Source: Bacilli bacterium (GTDB lineage: Bacteria > Bacillota_I > Bacilli_A > RF39 > UBA660). From it: 17,529 bases of DNA. Under the pieces are notes generated by a model that saw nothing but the letters and a program-made list of their open reading frames with translations, was not told where the DNA came from and searched no databases. Location of the stretch: positions 1 through 17,529 of the forward strand of contig JAILLM010000065.1 in assembly GCA_024693165.1 (NCBI GenBank), written 5' to 3'. A program made the position numbers and the translations under genes. Below, piece by piece: positions 8,341 to 15,375 of this stretch (positions are counted from its first letter, which is position 1; each line of letters opens with the position of its first letter).

Positions 8341-8910
8341 ATGAAAAAAGGTTTTACTTTGGTAGAATTACTTGCTGTTATAGTTATAATTGGATTACTT
8401 ATGACAATAGCTATCCCAGCTGTATTAAAAGTATCAAATAATGTTAAAGAAGAAAGTTATAATACTAAGATTAAAATGATTACTAATGCAGCAGTTTCTC
8501 ATGGAGATGTAATAAAGAAGAATCATTTAACTAATAGAGTTAGTATAGCAAATGGAGATCATAGTGATATTTCAGTAACTTGTACTGATAATAATCCGGA
8601 TCAATTTGTTACTGCTGATGGAACATGCGATCCTAATGGAACATATCCGGCTTATAGAATGACAGTTCAACAATTAGTTGATGCAAATGAATTATCATAT
8701 GATGAAAAAGATAGATGTAAATCTCCTGATTGTGAAAAGACTAAATATGATAATGTAATAAAAAATCCTGTTACAGGAAATATTATTAATAACTGCTATG
8801 TATATATTTATTATAAGAATAATAGAATATATGCTAAATTCGACAGAACTACTTGTGATGTAGTTACTGATTATAAAAACGGACATGAATATAAAGATGT
8901 TTTAGCATAA
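8341..8910 (+). CDS. Type IV pilin-like protein with class III prepilin signal
   Basis: This is a 189-residue precursor of a pilus or pseudopilus subunit. The leader MKKG is followed by FTLVELLAVIVIIGLLMTIAIPAV: prepilin peptidase would cut after Gly4, exposing Phe1 with Glu5 of the mature protein, then a ~20-residue hydrophobic helix. The globular part has six cysteines (81, 96, 126, 131, 152, 172), which could form three disulfides. The ATG at 8341 is preferred over in-frame GTG 8332 and ATG 8335, because AGGTGA (8330-8335) is its ribosome binding site and the short basic leader is what the peptidase needs. The gene is flanked by terminators on both sides, so it is transcribed alone, away from the PilB-like ATPase gene at 1689-3608. 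Whether it is the major pilin, a minor pilin or a competence pseudopilin cannot be told. Confidence 0.92.
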   Translation: MKKGFTLVELLAVIVIIGLLMTIAIPAVLKVSNNVKEESYNTKIKMITNAAVSHGDVIKKNHLTNRVSIANGDHSDISVTCTDNNPDQFVTADGTCDPNGTYPAYRMTVQQLVDANELSYDEKDRCKSPDCEKTKYDNVIKNPVTGNIINNCYVYIYYKNNRIYAKFDRTTCDVVTDYKNGHEYKDVLA

Positions 8911-8918
8911 ATACTCAT

Positions 8919-8949
8919 AAACCTAAATAATTGATATTTAGGTTTTTTT
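8919..8949 (+). terminator. Intrinsic terminator of the pilin-like gene
   Basis: AAACCTAAATA (8919-8929) pairs perfectly with TATTTAGGTTT (8935-8945) around ATTGA, followed by TTTT. It overlaps the -35 and spacer of the der promoter. Confidence 0.85.
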
Positions 8950-8959
8950 ATGCTATCAT
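8931..8959 (+). promoter_or_regulatory. der operon promoter nested in the pilin terminator
   Basis: TTGATA (8931-8936) and TATCAT (8954-8959) are exactly 17 bases apart, with a TGC extension before the -10. The -35 sits in the loop and right arm of the upstream terminator, and its T-tract is the promoter spacer. The predicted start near 8966 is 22 bases before the der ATG. Confidence 0.75.
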
Positions 8960-8987
8960 AAAGGCACTTTATGAAGGGGTGATATAC

Positions 8988-10295
8988 ATGAGAAAAACAG
9001 TATGTTTAGTTGGTAGACCTAACACTGGAAAATCATCTTTATTTAACAGAATGGTAATGCAAAATAAGGCTATTATTAGTGACCATGCAGGTACTACTAG
9101 AGATAGACTTTATGGTATTGCATATCATAATGATAAATCATTCAATGTTATTGATACTGGTGGTATTGATTTAGAGAATGCTGACTTTAATGCAAATATT
9201 AAAATGCAAGCTGAACTTGCTATTGATGAAGCTGATGTAATTGTATTCGTAGTAGATGGTAAAGAAGATTTAACTCAAAATGATTTCGAAGTTAGAAATA
9301 TGTTAATGAGAACTGACAAGAAAGTTATAGTTGCTGTTAATAAAATAGATAATCCTGAAAGAGAAGACAATATTTATAATTTCTATGAATTAGGATTTGA
9401 ACATATTGTAACTATCTCAGTTGAACATAAAAGACATATTACTGAACTTTTAGACATGATTACTGAAGATTTCCCTTCATATACAACTGAACCTAGAGAT
9501 TCTATTTGTAGATTCTCTCTTATTGGTAGACCAAATGTAGGTAAATCAAGTCTTGTTAATGCTATCCTTGGAGAAGAAAGACAAATTGTTTCTGATGTTC
9601 AAGGTACTACTAGAGATGCTAGTGATACTAGATTTACTTATAATCATGAAGATTATATTGTTGTAGATACTGCTGGTATTAGAAAACGTGGAAAAATATA
9701 TGAAGAGTTAGAAAAGTATTCTCTTATTAGAGGATTCAGAGCAATTGAACGTAGTGATGTTTGTTGTGTTGTTATCGATGCAGAAGCTGGTATTATTGAA
9801 CAAGATAAACATATAGTTCAATATGCATTAGATAATAATAAAGCAATTGTACTTGTAGTTAATAAATGGGATACAGTAAAAAATAAAGATCAAGCTTTAA
9901 AAGAATGGAAGCTTAAGATTCAAAATGAATTCCAATTTATTCCATATGTAAGAACAGTATTCTTAAGTGCTAAGGAAAAACCAAAAGTACCAGAACTTAT
10001 GGATGCTATTATTAAAGCTTATGAATCATTTACTAAAGAAGTTAAAACAAGTACTATTAATGATATTGTAAGAGATGCTTATGCATTACATATGGCACCA
10101 TCTTATAAAAAGAATAGACTTAAGATATTCTTTGTTACGCAAACTGATATATGTCCACCAAGATTTACTTTCAATGTAAACAATAAGAATCTTGTACATT
10201 TCAGTTATCATAGATATCTAGAAAATAAAATTAGAGAAAACATCGACTTAGAAGGAACACCTATTGTAATTCAATTTAAGAATAAGAGTGAATAA
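8988..10295 (+). CDS. der: Ribosome assembly GTPase Der (EngA)
   Basis: Der is the tandem-domain GTPase required for 50S subunit maturation. The 435-residue product (usual length ~436) carries GTPase domain 1 with GRPNTGKSS at 9-17, DTGG at 56-59 and NKID at 118-121. Domain 2 has GRPNVGKSS at 180-188, DTAG at 227-230 and NKWD at 292-295. A C-terminal KH-like RNA-binding domain covers about 355-430 and contains the PRFTFNVNN segment. I place the start at ATG 8988, after AAGGGGTGAT: the frame is open back to 8931, but that 19-residue extension would run through the promoter and lies upstream of the SD. It leads an operon with three further genes, spaced 1 base apart or overlapping. Confidence 0.97.
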   Translation: MRKTVCLVGRPNTGKSSLFNRMVMQNKAIISDHAGTTRDRLYGIAYHNDKSFNVIDTGGIDLENADFNANIKMQAELAIDEADVIVFVVDGKEDLTQNDFEVRNMLMRTDKKVIVAVNKIDNPEREDNIYNFYELGFEHIVTISVEHKRHITELLDMITEDFPSYTTEPRDSICRFSLIGRPNVGKSSLVNAILGEERQIVSDVQGTTRDASDTRFTYNHEDYIVVDTAGIRKRGKIYEELEKYSLIRGFRAIERSDVCCVVIDAEAGIIEQDKHIVQYALDNNKAIVLVVNKWDTVKNKDQALKEWKLKIQNEFQFIPYVRTVFLSAKEKPKVPELMDAIIKAYESFTKEVKTSTINDIVRDAYALHMAPSYKKNRLKIFFVTQTDICPPRFTFNVNNKNLVHFSYHRYLENKIRENIDLEGTPIVIQFKNKSE

Positions 10296-10296
10296 T

Positions 10297-11238
10297 ATGA
10301 AAAGTGTTAAAGAAAAATATATTAGAGATTTAAAAATTGTTAGTGGTATTTTAATAGTTTTAATATTTGTACTTACACTTGTATTAGTTGATTTTATTTC
10401 TAAAAAATATGTAAGTGATAATTATAAGAGGGCTTATGTAGAAGTAGTGAGTACTTATGATGATTTTTTACTTGCTAAAGATGTAGATGGAGATTCTAAA
10501 TATACTATTAAAACTAAAGATAAATATAAAGTAGGTGATATTGTTTATGTTACTTACTATAAAGATATAGAAAATCCAAAAGCAATTGAACTTGTTATGT
10601 CTAAAGAAACAAAAGAGGATACAACTGAAGTAAGTATTCCAGTTGAGGAAACAACTACAAAAGTTGTTGAAGAAGTAACAACAAAAGCAACTACTAAAAA
10701 ACAAGTAGAAACTAAAAATGAAGATAAGAATACAACTAAGAATGCTACTAATGAAAATGTTGATTCAATCGTACTTAATTATGTTGAATCAGTTAAAACT
10801 AAATTAGATAATTATTCTGCAAATGAGTCTAATAAACAAACTGCTAAAGAATATTTTTGTAATATAGTTGATTTTATATTCTATGGTGGTGAAATTAAAG
10901 GACATACATTTGATGAATTAAGTAGTAGTGCTAAAGCTAAAGTGGTTTATTATGCACTTATTATTGATAGTAAGATTGATAATAAATTCCCAGGTTATAA
11001 AGATACTTTAAGTGATAAGTATAGTGATATTAAAGCAAAATTAATTGGTAAATATATTCAAGTTGTTGAATATGTTAAAACTAATGAACCTGAACTTTAT
11101 GAAGGATTAAAAAGAGATTTCCTTTTATTAAAGAAGAGTGTTGGATTAACTTGGAATGTAGTTTCATCTGCACTTAAGTATGTTGGTGGAAATATTGTTA
11201 GTTTAGCTAAAGAATGGTACGAAAACTTTAGAGGATAA
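10297..11238 (+). CDS. Single-pass membrane protein of unknown function, der operon
   Basis: I do not recognise this 313-residue protein. A short basic cytoplasmic start is followed by one membrane segment (about 14-34). Next come a small beta-rich domain (45-100, with KYKVGDIVYVTYY), a Thr/Glu/Lys-rich linker (about 105-155) and a helical C-terminal domain (156-313) with one cysteine and the ending AKEWYENFRG. The likely topology is cytoplasmic N-terminus with the rest outside. The linker resembles spacers that cross the cell wall. The start could be ATG 10297 or in-frame GTG 10288, which overlaps the end of der; the SD is weak for both, so translation may be coupled to der. The next gene begins 1 base after its stop. 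Confidence 0.75.
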   Translation: MKSVKEKYIRDLKIVSGILIVLIFVLTLVLVDFISKKYVSDNYKRAYVEVVSTYDDFLLAKDVDGDSKYTIKTKDKYKVGDIVYVTYYKDIENPKAIELVMSKETKEDTTEVSIPVEETTTKVVEEVTTKATTKKQVETKNEDKNTTKNATNENVDSIVLNYVESVKTKLDNYSANESNKQTAKEYFCNIVDFIFYGGEIKGHTFDELSSSAKAKVVYYALIIDSKIDNKFPGYKDTLSDKYSDIKAKLIGKYIQVVEYVKTNEPELYEGLKRDFLLLKKSVGLTWNVVSSALKYVGGNIVSLAKEWYENFRG

Positions 11239-11239
11239 T

Positions 11240-11854
11240 ATGGAACTTGATAATAAATATTACAACATTGTTATTGAAAGAAAAAGAATTAAAAATATTT
11301 ATTTTAGAATAAAAGATGATTCAATTTATATTACTTGTAGTAGACTCGTTCCTGAAAGAGAAATAAAAAAACTTTTAGAAAAGAATAAAAAATCTTTAGA
11401 AAGAATGGCTAAGAAAGAAGCTTCTAGGCATAAAGATGATTTTAAAGTTTTATTTCTTGGTTATGAGTTAACTTATGAGTATGATACTAAAGTACACTTT
11501 GATGATCATAAAGCATATGGCCCAAGTGTTGATAAAATAAATGAATCTCTAGAAAAACATGCATTAAAATATTTTCAAGAAAGATTAGATGTTTATACAC
11601 CTGAGTTTAATAATCTTCCTAAATTCAGATTAAGAATTAGAAAGATGAAAACAAGATGGGGTGTATGTAATAGAAAGAGTATGACAGTTACATTAAATAG
11701 TTTACTTATACATAAGAGGGTAGATTTAATTGATTATGTAATATGTCATGAACTTTCACACTTTGAACACATGAATCATAGCGCAGCATTTTGGAAAGAA
11801 GTAGAAAAACATTATAAAGATTATAAGAAAGCAAGAAAGGAACTTAACTCATGA
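11240..11854 (+). CDS. YgjP/DUF45-family zinc metallopeptidase-like protein
   Basis: The 204-residue product matches the YgjP-like (DUF45, COG1451) family of cytoplasmic M48/SprT-related putative zinc metallopeptidases, whose substrates are not established. The family core is clear in the C-terminal half: RKMKTRWGVCN (134-144), a hydrophobic helix, then HELSH at 170-174 with catalytic Glu171 and NHSAAFW at 179-185, whose His180 is the likely third zinc ligand. The N-terminal half, with NIVIERKRIKNIYFRI and a beta-rich segment, is also typical. No signal peptide is seen. The ATG lies 1 base after the preceding stop, with an SD-like AGAGGA in the end of that gene, and its own stop overlaps the next start (ATGA), so it is translationally coupled on both sides. 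Confidence 0.88.
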   Translation: MELDNKYYNIVIERKRIKNIYFRIKDDSIYITCSRLVPEREIKKLLEKNKKSLERMAKKEASRHKDDFKVLFLGYELTYEYDTKVHFDDHKAYGPSVDKINESLEKHALKYFQERLDVYTPEFNNLPKFRLRIRKMKTRWGVCNRKSMTVTLNSLLIHKRVDLIDYVICHELSHFEHMNHSAAFWKEVEKHYKDYKKARKELNS

Positions 11855-12555
11855 TTGAATCTGTTAATAATCCAAAAATTAAAGAGTATTCTAAACTTCA
11901 ATCTAAAAAATATAGAGATGAATCTGGACTATTTATAGTTGAAGGAGATCACTTAGTTGAAGAAGCTTTAAAGAAAACTCAAGCAGTTGAAATATATTCT
12001 TTAGATGATTCATACACTCAAGTAAGTGAATCAGTAATGAGAAAGTTGAGTAGTTTATCTACTCCTCCAAATGTACTTGCTGTCTGTAAGAAACTTGAAG
12101 AGGGAGAACTTAAAGGAAATGTATTAATCCTTGAAAATCTTCAAGATCCAGGTAATCTTGGTACAATCATAAGATCAAGTGTAGCTTTTAATATTGATAC
12201 TATTATTCTTTCTAAAGATTGTGTAGATTTCTATAATGTTAAAGTTTTAAGAGCAAGCGAAGGTATGGTATTTAATATTAATATCGTAATAAGAGATTTA
12301 AATGAAACTATTCTTGAACTTAAAGATAAAGGATATACAGTTTATACTACTAACGTAGTTAATGGAACTAATCTTAGTGAAGTAACTGTTCCGGAAAAAT
12401 ATGCGATAGTTATGGGTAATGAAGGTAATGGAGTTACAGAAGAAACTGCTAGTCTATGTGATGAAGCTATTTATATTCCAATGAATAAAACTTGCGAATC
12501 ACTTAATGTAGGTATTGCTACTAGTATAATTCTTTATGAATTTAGTCAAAAATAG
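11851..12555 (+). CDS. SpoU/TrmH-family RNA 2'-O-methyltransferase
   Basis: This SPOUT-class enzyme transfers a methyl group from S-adenosylmethionine to a ribose 2'-OH of rRNA or tRNA. The 234-residue product begins with an SpoU substrate-binding-like domain (residues 1-90, NPKIKEYSKLQSKKYRDESG and FIVEGDHLVEEAL). The trefoil-knot catalytic domain follows with motif 1 NLQDPGNLGTIIRS (95-108, catalytic Arg region), motif 2 IVMGNEGNGV (186-195) and motif 3 IPMNKTCESLNVGIATSIILYE (209-230). It resembles the Bacillus YsgA/RlmB group; the modified nucleotide cannot be assigned. The ATG overlaps the upstream stop as ATGA. It is the last gene of the der operon and its stop codon enters the terminator. 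Confidence 0.93.
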   Translation: MIESVNNPKIKEYSKLQSKKYRDESGLFIVEGDHLVEEALKKTQAVEIYSLDDSYTQVSESVMRKLSSLSTPPNVLAVCKKLEEGELKGNVLILENLQDPGNLGTIIRSSVAFNIDTIILSKDCVDFYNVKVLRASEGMVFNINIVIRDLNETILELKDKGYTVYTTNVVNGTNLSEVTVPEKYAIVMGNEGNGVTEETASLCDEAIYIPMNKTCESLNVGIATSIILYEFSQK

Positions 12556-12577
12556 ACCAATTTAATGGTCTTTTTTA
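12554..12577 (+). terminator. Intrinsic terminator of the der operon
   Basis: AGACCA (12554-12559) pairs with TGGTCT (12566-12571) around a 6-base loop, flanked by A-rich sequence and followed by TTTTTTATTTTTTT. It overlaps the TAG stop of the methyltransferase gene. Confidence 0.82.
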
Positions 12578-12585
12578 TTTTTTTG

Positions 12586-12614
12586 TTGACAAAATAAATG
12601 CTTAGATTTATATT
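12586..12614 (+). promoter_or_regulatory. Strong promoter of the ABC-2 transporter operon
   Basis: TTGACA (12586-12591) and TATATT (12609-12614) are separated by 17 bases, directly after the T-tract of the preceding terminator. The start is expected near 12621, leaving a leader of about 165 bases before the ATG at 12786. Confidence 0.75.
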
Positions 12615-12620
12615 GAAAAT

Positions 12621-12785
12621 GACATTTTACAAAAAATTATATTTTATGTATGGGTGTACTACATTTAAAATGTGGTTTTTTGTGTTATATGAAATTAATT
12701 ATGGAGGTGGTAAAACTTAAGATTCTCTAATACAAGACATACATAGAATATTAATTTCGGTGTTGGTGTCTATTTAGGAGGAAGT
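12621..12785 (+). ncRNA. Structured 5' leader of the ABC transporter mRNA with candidate attenuator
   Basis: The leader holds a terminator-like hairpin (12658-12681). Its 5' end, ACATTTTA (12622-12629), is perfectly complementary to TAAAATGT (12666-12673), which includes most of that hairpin's 3' arm, so a mutually exclusive antiterminator fold is possible. Downstream are GGAGGTGG (12703-12710), not followed by a usual start codon, and a second bulged hairpin: AGACATACA near 12735 pairs with TGT and GTGTCT near 12762-12772. The real AGGAGG for the ATPase gene is at 12776-12781. It matches no riboswitch class I can recognise. A 33-codon open frame (12619-12720) crosses it without a ribosome binding site. 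Confidence 0.4.
12658..12681 (+). terminator. Attenuator-like hairpin within the ABC transporter leader
   Basis: ACTACATT (12658-12665) pairs with AATGTGGT (12669-12676) around a TAA loop; one pair is T-G. Six T follow (12676-12681). It lies about 40 bases after the predicted transcription start and about 105 bases before the first gene, so it would cut the message short if it forms. Confidence 0.55.
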
Positions 12786-13769
12786 ATGAGTTTTATTACA
12801 GTCAAAAACTTAAATAAAACATTTAAAGTCTATGAAAGAAATTCTGGACTAAAAGAAGCATTTAAAACACTTATCAAAAGAAAGTACAAATTAGTACATG
12901 CAGTTGATGATATTTCTTTTGATATAAAGAAAGGCGAAATTGTTGGATACATTGGTCCTAATGGAGCCGGGAAATCAACGACCATAAAAATGCTTTGTGG
13001 AATCTTAAAACCTGATAGTGGTGAAATTACAATCGCAGGTTTTAATCCTTTCAAAGATAGAGTTAAATATGTAAAAAATATCGGAGTAGTATTTGGTCAA
13101 AAGTCCCAATTATGGTGGGACATTCCAGTAATGGATTCGTTTGATCTATTAAAAGACATCTACAAAATTAGTGATGAAGATTATAAGAAAAATCTTAAAG
13201 AACTAATTGAACTACTTCAACTTGAGAAGTTTTTACATACTCCAGTTAGACAGTTAAGTCTAGGAGAGAGAATGCGCTGCGAAATTTGTGCATCATTACT
13301 TCATAACCCTAAGATATTATTTCTAGACGAACCTACCATTGGTTTGGATGCTGTATCAAAGGTTAGAGTCCGTAAATTTATCAAAGAAATAAATAAAAAA
13401 CGAAAGGTTACCATCATTCTTACTTCACATGACATGCAAGATATTGAGTCACTAACAAATAGACTTATAGTTATTGGTCATGGAAAGAAACTTTATGATG
13501 GAACTCTTTCTGGCATCAAACATAAATTTTCAAGAACTAAGAAACTTGAAATTTTGTATAACAACCTAATAAAGACACCTGAAGTTGAAAATGTCACAAT
13601 CCTAAAAAAGGAAAAGGATAAAATTTTACTTGAAGTAGATATGAGTAATCAAACAATAAGTAACATTGTTAAAGTTTACTCTGATTACTGTGAAATCAAA
13701 GATATTAATGTATATAACAAAACTATAGATGAAATTATTTATGAGTTATATAAAGGATTAAATCTATGA
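12786..13769 (+). CDS. ABC-2-type exporter ATP-binding protein (COG4586-like)
   Basis: This is the nucleotide-binding subunit of a three-gene ABC-2 exporter. In the 327-residue product Walker A GPNGAGKST is at 57-65, the Q-loop Gln at 105, the signature LSLGERMR at 157-164 (Leu in place of the first Gly of LSGGQ), Walker B ILFLDEP at 177-183 and the H-loop His at 215. The long segment before Walker A (LNKTFKVYERNSGLKEAFKTLIKRKYK) and the GQKSQLWWDIP motif after it are characteristic of the COG4586 group, which pairs with COG4587 and COG3694 permeases; the substrate is unknown. ATG 12786 follows AGGAGG. The stop overlaps the next start (ATGA). The gene uses C-ending and CGN codons (CGC, CGT, CGA, GCC, CCC) more than its neighbours. 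Confidence 0.92.
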   Translation: MSFITVKNLNKTFKVYERNSGLKEAFKTLIKRKYKLVHAVDDISFDIKKGEIVGYIGPNGAGKSTTIKMLCGILKPDSGEITIAGFNPFKDRVKYVKNIGVVFGQKSQLWWDIPVMDSFDLLKDIYKISDEDYKKNLKELIELLQLEKFLHTPVRQLSLGERMRCEICASLLHNPKILFLDEPTIGLDAVSKVRVRKFIKEINKKRKVTIILTSHDMQDIESLTNRLIVIGHGKKLYDGTLSGIKHKFSRTKKLEILYNNLIKTPEVENVTILKKEKDKILLEVDMSNQTISNIVKVYSDYCEIKDINVYNKTIDEIIYELYKGLNL

Positions 13770-14566
13770 GAGGATACATTAGTTATTTTAAAGCAGAGTT
13801 AAAAGCTGGTCTTCAATATAAAACTGCTGCTTTATCAGGTTTAACAACACAATTCTTTTGGGGAATAATCTTTGCACTTGTATATACATCTTTTTATAAA
13901 CATACCACAATTCAAGATATTAATTTAAAAGAATTAATGGATTATGTATGGCTTAATCAAGCATTCTTTGCACTTATATATATTGGTATTAATGATGAAA
14001 CTATAATAAATTCAATAAAAGATGGTACAGTTGCATATGAGTTATTAAGACCATATGATTTATATACTTGGTGGTATGTTAAATTAGTAGCAAAAAGATA
14101 TGCACTTGTTTTACTTAGGTGTGTTCCAATTGTTATATTTGCATGTTTTTTACCAGTACCTTATAATTTGAGTTTACCATTTAGTATATTCACTTTTTTA
14201 ATGTTTTTACTAACAATGTTTTTAGGAACAATTTTGGTAACAACAATTAATATGATAGTTACATCACTTGCTTTTTTCACTAATGAAAATAGAGGAATCT
14301 CATCAATTATTTATACAATTGCAGATTTGCTTGAAGGATCACAAATACCACTTCCTTTATTATCAGGAGTAATTTTAATAATTGCTTCATTTACACCTTT
14401 TAGATTTATAGAAGATTTACCATTTAGACTTTATTCTGGTCATATTGATATAACAACTGGATTTAAAGATATAAGTATAGAACTTATTTGGATTATTGGA
14501 TTTTTTATAATCGGTAAATTAATTTTAAAGAAAGCACTTAGTAAAGTGTCTATTCAAGGAGGTTAG
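13766..14566 (+). CDS. ABC-2-type exporter permease (COG4587-like)
   Basis: This is a 266-residue integral membrane subunit, probably six helices, with hydrophobic segments near 24-45, 62-76, 111-132, 138-168, 197-212 and 237-252. The segment INSIKDGTVAYELLRPYDLY (about 81-100) is the family's signature cytoplasmic motif (G-x-x-A-Y-x-L-L-R-P). It should form the transmembrane pore with the second permease and be energised by the preceding ATPase. The ATG overlaps the ATPase stop codon as ATGA, giving translational coupling. The next permease starts 1 base after its stop, with GGAGG inside its last codons. The substrate is unknown; drug, lipid or peptide export are all possible for this family. 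Confidence 0.9.
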   Translation: MRGYISYFKAELKAGLQYKTAALSGLTTQFFWGIIFALVYTSFYKHTTIQDINLKELMDYVWLNQAFFALIYIGINDETIINSIKDGTVAYELLRPYDLYTWWYVKLVAKRYALVLLRCVPIVIFACFLPVPYNLSLPFSIFTFLMFLLTMFLGTILVTTINMIVTSLAFFTNENRGISSIIYTIADLLEGSQIPLPLLSGVILIIASFTPFRFIEDLPFRLYSGHIDITTGFKDISIELIWIIGFFIIGKLILKKALSKVSIQGG

Positions 14567-14567
14567 A

Positions 14568-15344
14568 ATGAAGTTATTATTACATTACTTTAGTATGCAT
14601 ATAAAAGTTTATTTAGAGTATAAAATGAATTTTTTCTTAACAATGATTGCACAAGTGTTAATACTTGGTACTGAATTATTTGCAGTTTATACTTTATTCG
14701 ATAAATTTGAATTACTTGAAGAATTTAATGTTAATTATTTGTTTTTAGTATTTGCTATTAATTGGTTAGGTTTTTCACTTGCTGAGACATTTGGTAGAGG
14801 ATTCGATGAGTTTAAGAAACTAATGAAAAAGGGTGGATTTGATATTCTTCTTATAAGACCAAGAAACATTTTCTTACAAATATTAGGAAATGAATTTGCT
14901 CTTCATAAGATAGGAAGAGTAATAGCATCTTTTTATCTATTAGTAGTTTCTGTAATTAATTTAATACCTGAGATTACACTTGATAAGATATTACTTGTAA
15001 TACTTATGGTATTAGGTGATTTTACTATCATAGTTAGTTTATTCATCTTTGGCGCATTCTTTGTATTCTTCACAGTAGAAGGATTAGAATTTATAAATGT
15101 ATTTACTAATGGTACTAAACAAGTTAATGAATATCCAATTAGTTTATATCATAAAGCTGTAGGTTTTATATTTACATTTATAATACCAATTGCATTATGT
15201 AATTATTATCCAATTGAATATTTAGTTAATAATAGTAATAGTTTAATTTATTTCCTTATGCCTTTTGCATCATTAATAATTTTAGGAATTTCAGTATTAG
15301 TGTTTAATTTAGGATTGAAACATTATTCATCTACAGGTTCATAA
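14568..15344 (+). CDS. ABC-2-type exporter permease (COG3694-like)
   Basis: This 258-residue second permease has hydrophobic segments near 20-40, 55-72, 120-135, 140-167, 200-215 and 229-250. The motif KKGGFDILLIRPRN (about 86-99) matches the G-x-x-D-x-x-L-x-R-P signature found in the second permease of COG4586/4587/3694 systems. It and the first permease are distantly related halves of a heterodimeric pore. The ATG at 14568 follows GGAGG 5 bases upstream, within the end of the previous gene. It is the last gene of the operon and ends in a terminator shared with the convergent gene. Confidence 0.88.
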   Translation: MKLLLHYFSMHIKVYLEYKMNFFLTMIAQVLILGTELFAVYTLFDKFELLEEFNVNYLFLVFAINWLGFSLAETFGRGFDEFKKLMKKGGFDILLIRPRNIFLQILGNEFALHKIGRVIASFYLLVVSVINLIPEITLDKILLVILMVLGDFTIIVSLFIFGAFFVFFTVEGLEFINVFTNGTKQVNEYPISLYHKAVGFIFTFIIPIALCNYYPIEYLVNNSNSLIYFLMPFASLIILGISVLVFNLGLKHYSSTGS

Positions 15345-15375
15345 AAAAAGACATCTCTTTCGAGATGTTTTTTTT
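15344..15375. terminator. Bidirectional terminator between convergent genes
   Basis: AAAAAAGACATCTC (15344-15357) pairs with GAGATGTTTTTTTT (15362-15375) around TTTC, with one G-T pair. There is a T-tract on the plus strand and a T-tract (from the A run) on the minus strand. It overlaps the stop codons of both convergent genes (15342-15344 and 15376-15374), so one element serves both operons. Confidence 0.85.

Noticed and set aside
8695..8886. Minus-strand frame opposite the pilin-like gene
   Set aside because: No start signal, Ile/Tyr-rich complement of coding sequence; the pilin frame is well supported.
8931..8987. Upstream extension of Der by 19 residues
   Set aside because: It would begin in the promoter and terminator; the SD AAGGGGTGAT and the family length favour ATG 8988.
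10468..10704. Minus-strand Phe/Cys-rich frame
   Set aside because: Complement of the Lys/Thr linker-bearing membrane protein; low-complexity shadow.
12619..12720. 33-codon open frame in the ABC leader as a real gene
   Set aside because: No ribosome binding site at either ATG and it coincides with the predicted transcription start; kept only as a leader-peptide possibility.
12690..12785. T-box or known riboswitch before the ABC operon
   Set aside because: No T-box sequence, no guanidine, SAM or similar conserved cores that I can recognise.
12830..13054. Minus-strand frame over the ABC ATPase start
   Set aside because: Shadow of a gene with complete ATPase motifs.
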